NCBI RefSeq assembly: GCF_008124765.1
Contig: NZ_VNHS01000001.1
Span: 186,001 to 250,000 of the forward strand
From: Paenibacillus methanolicus
Lineage (GTDB): Bacteria > Bacillota > Bacilli > Paenibacillales > Paenibacillaceae
Length of the DNA: 64,000 nt
Direction: 5' to 3'
Part shown: positions 1 through 7,657 of the stretch, one piece after another
How the letters are laid out: each line of letters opens with the position of its first letter
How positions within the stretch are numbered: the stretch's first letter is position 1
Position numbers and translations under genes: made by a program
The notes under the pieces: generated by a model
Databases searched by the model: none
Seen by the model: only the letters and a program-made list of their open reading frames with translations
What the model was told of the DNA's origin: nothing

Positions 1-234
1 GGCGACGATATCGACGCGTTGAAAGGGCTGGTATCGGCCGGTCTCGGCGTCGCGCTTATGCCCGAAGTGACCTTGGTGGATAACACGCCGCACGCCACGG
101 TGAAAATCCCGCTGGTCGATCCCCAAGTGACCCGGACGATCGGCGTTATCTCTCCGACGCAGCGGAAATTGCTTCCCACGGAGCAGTTGTTCATTCAATT
201 TCTGGCCGAATTTTTTGCGCGGCACGATTCGTAA
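1..234 (+). CDS. LysR-family transcriptional regulator, C-terminal fragment
   Basis: The frame is open from the first base, so the gene begins outside the window and only the last 77 codons are present. The visible part (LVSAGLGVALMPE, then IGVISPTQRKLLPTEQLF) matches the end of a LysR substrate-binding domain, where a G-x-G-[VI]-x-x-[LM]-P segment precedes the closing helix of about 20 residues. The DNA-binding N-terminus and the ligand cannot be judged. A terminator-like hairpin follows directly. Confidence 0.75.
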   Translation, partial: GDDIDALKGLVSAGLGVALMPEVTLVDNTPHATVKIPLVDPQVTRTIGVISPTQRKLLPTEQLFIQFLAEFFARHDS

Positions 235-253
235 TCAGAGCGCCGAACGTCAA

Positions 254-290
254 CAGGCTTTGTTCGCCGACGGGGAACAAAGCCTGGTTT
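254..290 (+). terminator. Probable terminator after the LysR gene
   Basis: A perfect 12-bp inverted repeat (CAGGCTTTGTTC at 254-265 and its complement at 275-286) with a 9-nt loop, followed by the T-rich GTTTGATTT. It lies 20 bp after the LysR stop codon. Confidence 0.65.
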
Positions 291-399
291 GATTTAAGCG
301 AGCAGACGCTTGTGTAACGGGAACAAGCCTTGCTCCAGCTGTCTGCGCAAGTTGAACATGTTGCGGGATAGGAAGGGCATAGAGGTGCCCAATCTCGGA

Positions 400-705
400 T
401 TAGGTCAAGCCTTTGCCGCCAAGAGGCCGCAGTTTCGTGCCTTCGACGCCTTCGATCAGCGGCATCGCCTGGGCGATCGCCGCCCGGGTCTCCGGCTGCG
501 CAAGCGATGCCTCATGTGACTGGGCGTCTGCCCAAATCTCGGTCACCCATATCGTATCCGCTTCCGTGTCCGAAAGATAGACGATATACGCTTCGCAGGC
601 GGGAACGGCTTGCAAGGAGTCGCCGGCGTCCAGCAGGATGCGGGCGAGTTTTTCTCCTTCCCCGGTTTTGGCTATAAATTTCGCAACCATTGAAAACTTC
701 TGCAT
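400..705 (-). CDS. Antibiotic biosynthesis monooxygenase (ABM/YgiN-like) family protein
   Basis: This 101-residue protein has the size and pattern of the dimeric alpha+beta-barrel ABM family: an N-terminal strand (MVAKFIAKTGEGEKL), a central acidic strand ending in WVTEIWAD, and a C-terminal helix (RAAIAQAMPLIEG). Members include quinol monooxygenases and heme-degrading enzymes, and substrate cannot be told from sequence. The frame extends 14 codons upstream, but the ATG at 705 has GGAGGA at normal spacing, so I start there. The gene stands alone, convergent with the LysR gene. Confidence 0.75.
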   Translation of the reverse strand: MQKFSMVAKFIAKTGEGEKLARILLDAGDSLQAVPACEAYIVYLSDTEADTIWVTEIWADAQSHEASLAQPETRAAIAQAMPLIEGVEGTKLRPLGGKGLT

Positions 706-785
706 GTCAGATTCCTCCATTATGTTCAATTCGCTATAGATTAGCAAAGACAGGCCGTCATGTCTTGTAAAATCGCGACAAAAGG

Positions 786-1317
786 GCTGATTGGTTTGCG
801 TTCACGGTCGAAAGACCGGGAATGCAGCATTCAGCCGAAGCTGATTGGTTTGCGTTCACGGTCGAAAGACCGGGAATGCAGCATTCAGCCGAAGCTGATT
901 GGTTTGCGTTCACGGTCGAAAGACCGGGAATGCAGCATTCAGCCGAAGCTGATTGGTTTGCGTTCACGGTCGAAAGATTGGGAATGCAGCATTCAGAGCT
1001 GATTGGTTTGCGTTCACGGTCGAAAGACCGGGAATGCAGCATTCAGCCGAAGCTGATTGGTTTGCGTTCACGGTCGAAAGACCGGGAATGCAGCATTCAG
1101 CCGAAGCTGATTGGTTTGCGTTCACGGTCGAAAGACCGGGAATGCAGCATTCAGCCGAAGCTGATTGGTTTGCGTTCACGGTCGAAAGACCGGGAATGCA
1201 GCATTCAGCCGAAGCTGATTGGTTTGCGTTCACGGTCGAAAGACCGGGAATGCAGCATTCAGCCGAAGCTGATTGGTTTGCGTTCACGGTCGAAAGACCG
1301 GGAATGCAGCATTCAGC
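786..1317. repeat. Ten-copy 54-bp tandem repeat with three hairpins per unit
   Basis: Units begin at 786, 840, 894, 948, 998, 1052, 1106, 1160, 1214 and 1268, each starting GCTGATTGGTTTGCGTTCAC. All are 54 bp except the fourth, which is 50 bp because CCGA is missing, and which also reads GATTGGG in place of GACCGGG. Each unit can form CGGTC-GAAA-GACCG (a GNRA-type tetraloop), GAATGC-A-GCATTC, and, across the unit border, CAGC-CGAA-GCTG. The array has no spacers, so it is not CRISPR. The 54-bp period keeps several frames open, but the 4-bp deletion shifts frame in mid-array and no start signal is seen, so I regard it as noncoding. Confidence 0.95.
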
Positions 1318-1330
1318 GATCACAAACGCT

Positions 1331-1360
1331 TTGACAATACGAGAACGTATGTGCTAATCT
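1331..1360 (+). promoter_or_regulatory. SigA-type promoter of tag with overlapping palindrome
   Basis: TTGACA (1331-1336) is followed after 18 bp by TAATCT (1355-1360), preceded by TG as in extended -10 promoters. The spacer holds ATACG-AGAA-CGTAT (1337-1350). The segment 1342-1355 agrees with the Bacillus LexA/DinR box CGAACRNRYGTTYC at 11 of 14 positions, a weak candidate for SOS control of the repair gene 36 bp downstream. Confidence 0.5.
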
Positions 1361-1395
1361 GCATCGTAAGTCTGGCACACGAGGAGAATCCAAAG

Positions 1396-2007
1396 ATGAA
1401 CGATATCGTAACGGGTCCGGATGGACAATCGCGCTGCCGTTGGTGCGCCGGCGGGCCGGAGATGCTCGACTATCACGATACGGAATGGGGATTCCCGGTT
1501 CGGGATGATGTCCGGTTGTTCGAGAAATTAAGTCTGGAGGGATTCCAATCCGGATTAAGCTGGCGCGCCATTCTTTTGAAGCGCGGTCATTTCCGCGAGG
1601 CGTTCGATCAATTCGATTTCAACCGTATCGCACATTATACCGAGCGCGACGTCGAGCGGCTTGTACGCAACGAAGGCATCATTCGGCATCGCGGCAAAAT
1701 CGAGGCGGTGCTGAACAACGCGCGGCTGGCGCGAGATATCGTCGAACGGGAAGGGTCGCTCGCAGCCTTTATTTGGCGTTTCGAACCTGAGCAGGAACCG
1801 GTTGCGCCGCCTCGGTCCGCGACAACCTCCGCCGAATCGGTCGCCTTGTCCAAGGCGCTCAAGAAGCAGGGATGGAAATTCGTCGGACCGACCACGATGT
1901 ATGCCTTCATGCAGTCGATGGGACTAATTAACGATCATGCGGAGCAATGCGTAATTCGAGGCCAAGTCGAGCAGGCGAGAGCGTCGTTTAGACGCCCCGG
2001 GCGATAA
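1396..2007 (+). CDS. tag: DNA-3-methyladenine glycosylase I
   Basis: Tag removes 3-methyladenine from alkylated DNA in base excision repair. The 203-residue protein has the normal family length. It shows the family landmarks: an N-terminal CRWC, YHDTEWG, the LEGFQSGLSW segment carrying the conserved glutamate, GIIRHRGKI, and ALKKQGWKFVGPTT. The closing NDHAEQC supplies the His and Cys that, with an N-terminal Cys and the His of YHD, form the zinc site in E. coli Tag. The frame extends upstream into the tandem repeat, but the ATG at 1396 has GAGGAGAA at 8-bp spacing. It is a single gene between its promoter and a terminator. Confidence 0.93.
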   Translation: MNDIVTGPDGQSRCRWCAGGPEMLDYHDTEWGFPVRDDVRLFEKLSLEGFQSGLSWRAILLKRGHFREAFDQFDFNRIAHYTERDVERLVRNEGIIRHRGKIEAVLNNARLARDIVEREGSLAAFIWRFEPEQEPVAPPRSATTSAESVALSKALKKQGWKFVGPTTMYAFMQSMGLINDHAEQCVIRGQVEQARASFRRPGR

Positions 2008-2029
2008 CGGCGACTCTCATCGAGCGAGG

Positions 2030-2072
2030 CCGGTCTTTCCGAACGAGAAGGTTCGAAAGACCGGTTTTTTTT
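2030..2072 (+). terminator. Rho-independent terminator of tag
   Basis: A GC-rich stem (CCGGTC at 2030-2035 with GACCGG at 2059-2064, extended by TTTC/GAAA and GAAC/GTTC with one bulge) is followed by eight T residues. Confidence 0.9.
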
Positions 2073-2178
2073 GACCTATAACCGAGTAGACTTTCAATAT
2101 CCAAGCCGGTGGCAAATAAGACTTGAATTAGTCTATGTCCTTAACAACGAAATCGTATTAGACTTTACCTATCTAAGG

Positions 2179-2661
2179 GGCAATGCTGTCAGGTTAAGGG
2201 GAAACGTCCGATGAAGCCAACTTAGGCCTATAGTTGACAGGCTTAAGTCATAGGCCGGACTTCAAAACCTACTGAAGCTTTGTCAGTCAGGACAAAAGCG
2301 TGCGCCGCTGAAGCCCAATCGCCGACAGCGAACAAGTGCGACAGCACGAAAAAGGGAGTCCTGAGCGTTTTCAAAGGAAAACGCACTTCTGAAGCATACG
2401 CTTGGGCAAAGTCCTGAGCGCTTTCCAACGGAAAGCGCACTTCGGAAGCATAGGCTTTGGTTCCCCTAGGCGGAGGGCAATGCTGTCAGGTTAAGGAAAA
2501 ACGTCGGATGAAGCCAACTAAGGCCGTTAGTTGATAGGCTGAAGTCTTAGGAGGACTTCAAAACCTGCTGAAGCTTTGTCCGTCAGGACAAAAGCGTGCC
2601 CCGCTCAAGCCTAATCGCCGACCGCGAACAATGGTGGCTGCACGAAGAAGGGAGTCCAGAG
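2179..2661. repeat. Diverged direct repeat with structured units (copy 1 at 2179-2365, copy 2 at 2476-2661)
   Basis: Two copies of about 187 bp start with GGCAATGCTGTCAGGTTAAG and are offset by 297 bp. They share many blocks, such as ATGAAGCCAAC, GGACTTCAAAACCT and AGGACAAAAGCGTGC, with scattered substitutions. Both can fold: CAACTAA-GGCCG-TTAGTTG and GAAGTC/GACTTC in copy 2, TTTGTC/GACAAA in both. Between them lie two 53-bp subrepeats starting AGTCCTGAGCG, each with a perfect hairpin: GCGTTTTC/GAAAACGC (2365-2384) and GCGCTTTCC/GGAAAGCGC (2418-2438). No ribosome binding site or convincing reading frame is present. The rest of 2073-2730 shows nothing recognisable. Confidence 0.8.
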
Positions 2662-2730
2662 GGCGAAGTCCTATGGTTCCCTCAGCGGAGGGGGAAGGGG
2701 GAGGGAGCAAATAGGGAAGGTGATGCGCGA

Positions 2731-4035
2731 ATGACGCAAGAACGACAGACTCCTCGAGGAGATGCCGAGGGCCGCATGCAGCGGCAACAATTATATAAGC
2801 GATCGCTGCTGATCGTAATCATCGCGCAGATATTCGGCGGAGCCGGATTAGCTGCCGGCGTGACGGTAGGCGCGCTGCTGGCGCAGGAGATGCTGGGCAC
2901 GGAGAGCATCGCGGGCGTTTCCGCCGCGCTTCTTACGATCGGTTCCGCCCTGGCGTCTTTGCTGATCGGACGTATCTCGCAGCGCCGCGGCCGACGGCTC
3001 GGATTGGCGGGCGGATTCCTGGTTGGCGGCGTCGGCGCGGTCGGCGTCCTGTTGGCGGCGAAGGTGGACAGCGTTGTTCTGCTGTTCGTCGCCCTCTTTA
3101 TCTACGGGGCGGGGACGGCCGCTAACCTGCAGGCACGATACGCGGGCACGGATTTGGCGCGGCCGGACCAGCGGGCCAGGGCAATCAGCATGGCGATGGT
3201 GTCGACTACGTTCGGCGCGGTCGCGGGTCCGAATTTGGTGGGCGTTACGGGACGGTTGGCAACGTCAGTGGGACTGCCGCCTCTGAACGGCTTGTTCATG
3301 CTGGCAGCTGCCGCGTTCTTGCTGGCGGGCTGCGTGCTGTTGATTTTCCTGCGTCCCGATCCCCTGCTTGAAGCGTCGCGTATCGCAGCCTCTTCCGGAC
3401 AACGGGACCAAACGAAGTCGGCGGAAGGCGCGCCCGCAGCGCGAGCCGGCAATCGGGGACTGGCCGTCGGCGCGGCCGTCATGGTGCTCACCCAGATCGT
3501 CATGATCGCGATTATGACGATGACGCCGATCCATATGAAGCACCACGGGCATAGCTTGGGCGACGTTGGCGTGGTTATCGGCATCCATATCGGCTCGATG
3601 TATTTGCCTTCCCTGATTACGGGGGTGCTGGTGGACAAATGGGGCCGGACGGTCATGGCGACGGCGGCTGGCGGCTTGCTGCTGCTCGCGGGCGTGTTGG
3701 CCGCGCTGGCGCCGGCCGACTCCATGCCGCTGCTTATTGCCGCGCTTGCCTTGCTCGGGCTCGGTTGGAACATCGGCTTTATTAGCGGAACCGCGCTCAT
3801 CGTCGATGCGACCGATCCGGCCTCGCGCGCCAAGATGCAAGGATCGCTCGACGTGCTCATCGCGTTAGCCGGCGCATCGGGCGGGGCGCTGTCCGGCATG
3901 GTGGTCGCCCAGACGAGTTATGCCGCACTATCGCTTGCCGGAGGTGCGCTCGCGCTGCTCCTTATTCCCGTCGTCTTATGGTCGCGCGCCAAACCGCAAG
4001 CGTCGGCCTCGAACGGCATCTCCTCCCCGAAGTGA
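2731..4035 (+). CDS. Major facilitator superfamily transporter
   Basis: A 434-residue integral membrane protein with about twelve hydrophobic segments, a loop carrying GRISQRRGRRLG after TM2 (the MFS motif A position) and its counterpart VDKWGRT in the second half. A hydrophilic linker (about residues 215-245) separates the halves. This is the usual plan of a drug/H+ antiporter-like MFS protein; the substrate is unknown. The frame runs upstream into the structured repeat (from 2596), but that part is not MFS-like. ATG 2731 has a weak AAGGTG upstream; ATG 2776 preceded by GAGGG is the alternative. A terminator follows. Confidence 0.85.
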   Translation: MTQERQTPRGDAEGRMQRQQLYKRSLLIVIIAQIFGGAGLAAGVTVGALLAQEMLGTESIAGVSAALLTIGSALASLLIGRISQRRGRRLGLAGGFLVGGVGAVGVLLAAKVDSVVLLFVALFIYGAGTAANLQARYAGTDLARPDQRARAISMAMVSTTFGAVAGPNLVGVTGRLATSVGLPPLNGLFMLAAAAFLLAGCVLLIFLRPDPLLEASRIAASSGQRDQTKSAEGAPAARAGNRGLAVGAAVMVLTQIVMIAIMTMTPIHMKHHGHSLGDVGVVIGIHIGSMYLPSLITGVLVDKWGRTVMATAAGGLLLLAGVLAALAPADSMPLLIAALALLGLGWNIGFISGTALIVDATDPASRAKMQGSLDVLIALAGASGGALSGMVVAQTSYAALSLAGGALALLLIPVVLWSRAKPQASASNGISSPK

Positions 4036-4089
4036 CGTTCCATCTGGATTGGTCGCATCTAATTCGTCGCATCCATAAGCTAGTTCGTC

Positions 4090-4115
4090 AACACGCCTGC
4101 AAAGGCGTGTTTTTT
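4090..4115 (+). terminator. Terminator after the MFS gene
   Basis: ACACGCC (4091-4097) pairs with GGCGTGT (4104-4110) around a 6-nt loop, followed by a run of T. Confidence 0.85.
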
Positions 4116-4250
4116 GCGTGGGCGATGGCGATTACGCGGGTCAGCGCTGCTCAGTCGGCAAGTTTACGCCTTATCGCCGGAACAATTTCAACCTCAAATC
4201 GGAAGAATGCCTCCTCATCAAATGTTTGGCGATGTTTTACAGTTAATCGT

Positions 4251-4260
4251 GTAAGCTTAC
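4251..4260. promoter_or_regulatory. Palindrome upstream of the sugar ABC operon
   Basis: GTAAGCTTAC is a perfect 10-bp palindrome 28 bp before the start of the binding-protein gene, within AT-rich DNA (TTTTACAGTTAATC) that could hold the promoter. It may be an operator, but no regulator can be assigned. Confidence 0.3.
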
Positions 4261-4287
4261 CAAATGTTGAGAGGGGTCAAACGTACG

Positions 4288-5661
4288 ATGAATGCAAGCA
4301 AAAAGTGGGCGATGTCGCTCATGAGCGCGGCGCTCGTCTTCTCGCTGGCGGCATGCAGCGGAGGCAACGGAAACGGCAATGGAGGCGGCGCGAACGGTAA
4401 CGGGGGCAACGGCAACGAGGCGAGCGGCGGCAACGCGCAAGGGAAGAACGAAGGAGCAAACGCCGCGTCCCCGAGCAAAGTCGAGCTATCGTTCTGGACG
4501 CTCGGCAATACCGGCTACGACGACTTGGTCAAAGTGTGGAACGCCGAGAATCCCGATATCCAGGTGAAAGTGCAGAACACGGGCGATCAGACGGCGCATC
4601 ACAATAATCTGACGACGGCGCTGTCGGCGGGATCCGGGGCGCCGGATATTTTCCAGCTGGAGATCGGCTTCATGGAACGGTTCATCAATGCCCAGGACAA
4701 ATTCCACAACTTGAACGACCTGGGCGCCAAGGAGCTGCAGGCAAACTACCTCGAGTGGAAATGGAAGCAGGGCGCTTCCGCGGACGGCAGCTTCGTCATC
4801 GGCTTGCCGACGGACATCGGGCCGACCGTGGTCTACTACCGGACGGATCTCGCCGAGCAAGCGGGACTGCCGACCGACCCGGCCGAATTCAGCGCGGCGA
4901 TCGACACGTGGGATAAATTCGCGCAGGTCGCCAAGCAGTTCAAGGAGAAGACGGGCAAGCCGTTCGTGGACGGCACGGACCTCATCTACAATGCGCTTCG
5001 CGACCAGTCGGACGGCGAAATTTATTTCAGCAAAGCCGACAAATCGCTGATCGCGGAGACGAATCCGCAGATCAAGAAGGCGTACGATTTCACCGTTAAA
5101 GGCATTCAGGAAGGCTGGGTCGGCAACTGGGCGCTATGGTCGCCGGAATGGGGTCAAGCGACGAACAACGGCGACTTCCTCATTCTGCCGGGGCCGGCGT
5201 GGATGGCGGGCAACATCAAGAGCAACGGACCGGACTCTGCCGGCAAGTGGCGGATTGCGCAGCTGCCGGAAGGTTCGGGCAACTGGGGCGGCTCGTTCCT
5301 CGCGCTGCCGAAGGAAAGCGAGCATCCGAAGGAAGCGTTCGCATTCATCTCGTGGCTGGACAGCCAGGAACGCCAGCTGGAGACGTTCAAGACGAAAGGT
5401 CTAATGCCGTCGATTCCGGTGTTGTACGAAGATCCGGCGTTCAAGGATTTCGCCGACGAGTTCTTCGGCGGCCAGAAGACCGCGGCCGAATACGGCAAGG
5501 CGGCCGAGCGCGTCAAGCCGATGTTCTACGGCCCGCTGCACGACCAGACGGATTCCTTCATCAAAGCCGGGCTGAAGAACGTGCTGGAGAAGAAAGCCGA
5601 TCCGGCGGAAGAGTGGAAGAACGCGATCGCGCAGGCGAAGAAGCTTGCGGAGCGCAGCTAA
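4288..5661 (+). CDS. Sugar ABC transporter substrate-binding lipoprotein (family 1)
   Basis: A 457-residue extracellular binding protein that delivers a sugar to the permeases encoded next. The N-terminus is a lipoprotein signal with lipobox LAAC (Cys23), followed by a Gly/Asn-rich flexible linker (about residues 24-52). The mature part has the family-1 pattern: LSFWTLGN, GDQTAHHNNLTTALSAG, GSGAPDIFQLE, VVYYRTDLAEQAGLP and GGSFLALPKESEHPKEAF. The ATG at 4288 is preferred because GAGAGGGG lies about 11 bp upstream; an ATG at 4264 precedes that site. Oligosaccharide from plant cell wall is likely from context, but the exact ligand is not visible. Confidence 0.9.
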   Translation: MNASKKWAMSLMSAALVFSLAACSGGNGNGNGGGANGNGGNGNEASGGNAQGKNEGANAASPSKVELSFWTLGNTGYDDLVKVWNAENPDIQVKVQNTGDQTAHHNNLTTALSAGSGAPDIFQLEIGFMERFINAQDKFHNLNDLGAKELQANYLEWKWKQGASADGSFVIGLPTDIGPTVVYYRTDLAEQAGLPTDPAEFSAAIDTWDKFAQVAKQFKEKTGKPFVDGTDLIYNALRDQSDGEIYFSKADKSLIAETNPQIKKAYDFTVKGIQEGWVGNWALWSPEWGQATNNGDFLILPGPAWMAGNIKSNGPDSAGKWRIAQLPEGSGNWGGSFLALPKESEHPKEAFAFISWLDSQERQLETFKTKGLMPSIPVLYEDPAFKDFADEFFGGQKTAAEYGKAAERVKPMFYGPLHDQTDSFIKAGLKNVLEKKADPAEEWKNAIAQAKKLAERS

Positions 5662-5676
5662 TTAACGAGAATCCGG

Positions 5677-5721
5677 GCAAGCAGGGGACCAGCGGCAGCC
5701 GCTGGTTCTCTGCCTGCTTGT
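5677..5721 (+). other. Intercistronic hairpin between binding protein and permease genes
   Basis: CAAGCAG (5678-5684) pairs with CTGCTTG (5714-5720) and CCAGCGG with CCGCTGG (5699-5705) around a CAG loop. No T tract follows. Such stems between binding-protein and permease genes commonly stabilise the upstream mRNA so that the binding protein is made in excess. Confidence 0.6.
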
Positions 5722-5752
5722 CCATGAAGCGATTACTCATTCGGAGGGTGCT

Positions 5753-6703
5753 ATGGAGAGATCAATCGAGGCCGCCGCGGCGCGCCCGCTCAAACGTCCG
5801 TGGATGACGGAGAACAGGCGCGGCCAACTGACCGCCTACTTGTTTATTTCGCCGTTCTTCCTGCTGTTCGCTGTATTCGGACTCTATCCGATCATATTCA
5901 CGATCTATCTGTCCTTCTTCAAGTGGGACGCGCTTGGCCCGATGACTTACGTCGGCATGCAAAATTACAAGTGGGTGGTGGAGGATCCGACCTTCTGGAT
6001 CTCGTTCGGCAATACGCTGCTCATTAGCGCGATGGGCACGGTGCCGCAGCTTATAATCGCGCTCGTGCTGGCGGTCATGCTCAATTCGGGCTTGACCCGG
6101 ATGAAGAAGGGGCTGCGCGTGCTTTATTTTATGCCGAACATCACGTCGATCGTGGCCGTCACGCTCGTCTTCAGCACATTCTTCGGCAATCACGGCATGG
6201 GCAATTGGCTGCTGAATACGCTCGGGTTCGACGACGTCGCGTGGAACTCCGGCTGGTGGGGCGTCAAGATCGCGATCGCCAGTATGGTGATCTGGCGCTG
6301 GACCGGCTACAACGCCATTATTTATTTGTCCGGGCTGCAGAGCATTCCGACGGATCTGTACGAGGCGGCGCGGATCGACGGCGCGAGCCGGAGCCAGCAG
6401 ATGGCGTACATTACGCTGCCATTGCTCAAGCCGTTCATCTTGTTCACGGTGCTGCTCTCCACGATAGGCAGCCTGCAGCTGTTCACGGAGCCATACGTGT
6501 TCCTCGGCCAATCGGGAACGGGTTCTACTCGGCAGGAAGGCATCACGATGGTCATCTATCTGTACAGCGAGGCGTTCCGCAACAGCTTCTTCGGCACGGC
6601 GGCGGCGACGGCGGTCATGCTGTTCCTTATTACGATTCTGTTCTCGGTCGTGAACATGTGGGTGTCGAACCGTCTGGGCGGCGACACGGAAGGGAGAGGT
6701 TAG
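5753..6703 (+). CDS. Sugar ABC transporter permease (MalF/UgpA type)
   Basis: A 316-residue inner-membrane permease with six predicted membrane segments. It carries the EAA loop that contacts the ATPase (EAARIDGASRSQQMAYITLP, about residues 203-222). A hydrophilic start (to about residue 24) precedes the first segment, AYLFISPFFLLFAVFGLYPI. The start has GGAGG at 6-bp spacing. The gene follows the binding protein and is followed 5 bp later by the second permease. No ATPase gene is in the operon, so a shared MsmX-like ATPase encoded elsewhere is inferred. Confidence 0.92.
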   Translation: MERSIEAAAARPLKRPWMTENRRGQLTAYLFISPFFLLFAVFGLYPIIFTIYLSFFKWDALGPMTYVGMQNYKWVVEDPTFWISFGNTLLISAMGTVPQLIIALVLAVMLNSGLTRMKKGLRVLYFMPNITSIVAVTLVFSTFFGNHGMGNWLLNTLGFDDVAWNSGWWGVKIAIASMVIWRWTGYNAIIYLSGLQSIPTDLYEAARIDGASRSQQMAYITLPLLKPFILFTVLLSTIGSLQLFTEPYVFLGQSGTGSTRQEGITMVIYLYSEAFRNSFFGTAAATAVMLFLITILFSVVNMWVSNRLGGDTEGRG

Positions 6704-6708
6704 CCAGC

Positions 6709-7572
6709 ATGGTGAAAGCAAGCACCCGTAACCGGAACGCGGATAAGCCGGGCTTTGCCGCTTCGTTCTTCTACCATCTCGTCCTTATCGTCGGGGCGGC
6801 GTTCTCGGTCTTCCCTTTCTACTGGATGTTCGTCATCTCGACCCGCGACAAGAGCGGCGCGTTCCACGTGCCGCCTCTGCTCACGCCGAGCGACCAGTTC
6901 GTCGCCAACTTCAAGCGGGCGCTCGAGCAATCGGACTTCTTCCATGCGCTCGGCAATTCGGCGATCGTCTCGATCTCGGTCACCGCGTCGGTGCTCTTCT
7001 TCTGCACGTTGGCCGGCTACGCGTTCGCGAAGTACCAGTTCCGGTTCAAGACGCCGCTGTTCTTCTTCGTCATCGGCACGCTGTTCGTGCCGCAGCAGCT
7101 AGGCGTCCTGCCGACGTACGTCATCATGGCGAAGCTGCAATGGATCGATACCTACAAGGCGCTCATCGTGCCGGCCATGGTCAACGCGTTCGGCATTTTC
7201 TGGATGAGGCAGTATATCTCCTCGGCCGTGCATACCGAGCTGATCGAGGCGGGGCGCATCGACGGCTGCGGCCACTTCCGCATCTTCTGGAACATCGCGG
7301 TGCCGGTCATTACGCCCGCCATGGCGACGCTCGGCATTTTCACCTTCCTGAACACGTGGAACGACTTCTTCTGGCCGCTCGTCGTGCTGAAGAACAGCGA
7401 GCACTTCACGATTCAGATCGCGCTGCAGCAGCTGTTCACGGTTAGGGACGGGCTCGATTACGGCATGATCATGTCCGCCACCTTCATGGCGACGCTGCCG
7501 CTGCTCGTCGTGTTCCTGCTGTTCAGCCGCTGGTTCATTACGGGGCTGACGAGCGGCGCCGTGAAAAGTTAA
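6709..7572 (+). CDS. Sugar ABC transporter permease (MalG/UgpE type)
   Basis: A 287-residue permease with six membrane segments. Near the N-terminus is VLIVGAAFSVFPFYWMFVIST, and an EAA loop reads EAGRIDGCGHFRIFWNIAVP; NTWNDFFWPLVVL is typical of the MalG type. The ATG at 6709 has GGGAGAGG inside the end of the previous gene, so the two permeases are translationally linked. It should pair with the MalF-type partner as a heterodimer. The following kinase gene starts 85 bp later. Confidence 0.92.
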   Translation: MVKASTRNRNADKPGFAASFFYHLVLIVGAAFSVFPFYWMFVISTRDKSGAFHVPPLLTPSDQFVANFKRALEQSDFFHALGNSAIVSISVTASVLFFCTLAGYAFAKYQFRFKTPLFFFVIGTLFVPQQLGVLPTYVIMAKLQWIDTYKALIVPAMVNAFGIFWMRQYISSAVHTELIEAGRIDGCGHFRIFWNIAVPVITPAMATLGIFTFLNTWNDFFWPLVVLKNSEHFTIQIALQQLFTVRDGLDYGMIMSATFMATLPLLVVFLLFSRWFITGLTSGAVKS

Positions 7573-7657
7573 CAAAACCGCGCCGAAAGCGCAGGAAATA
7601 GTCCGGAAGACGGAGAATGTTGAAGGAAAATGAAGCGGAAAGCAGGTCGACGCACCC

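Noticed and set aside
786..1317. CRISPR array
   Set aside because: Units follow each other without unique spacers and no cas genes are near.
758..1357. Open frames across the 54-bp repeats, apparently repeat proteins of up to 170 residues on both strands
   Set aside because: Frames stay open only because 54 is a multiple of 3; the 4-bp deletion in unit four switches frames, several frames on both strands are equally open, and none has a ribosome site.
2243..2440. Minus-strand 65-codon frame with RFPLESAQDF/RFPLKTLRT repeats
   Set aside because: It is the translation of the hairpin subrepeats; no start signal and better explained as structured repeat DNA.
2596..2730. N-terminal extension of the MFS protein
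   Set aside because: The sequence lies in the second copy of the noncoding repeat and is not MFS-like.
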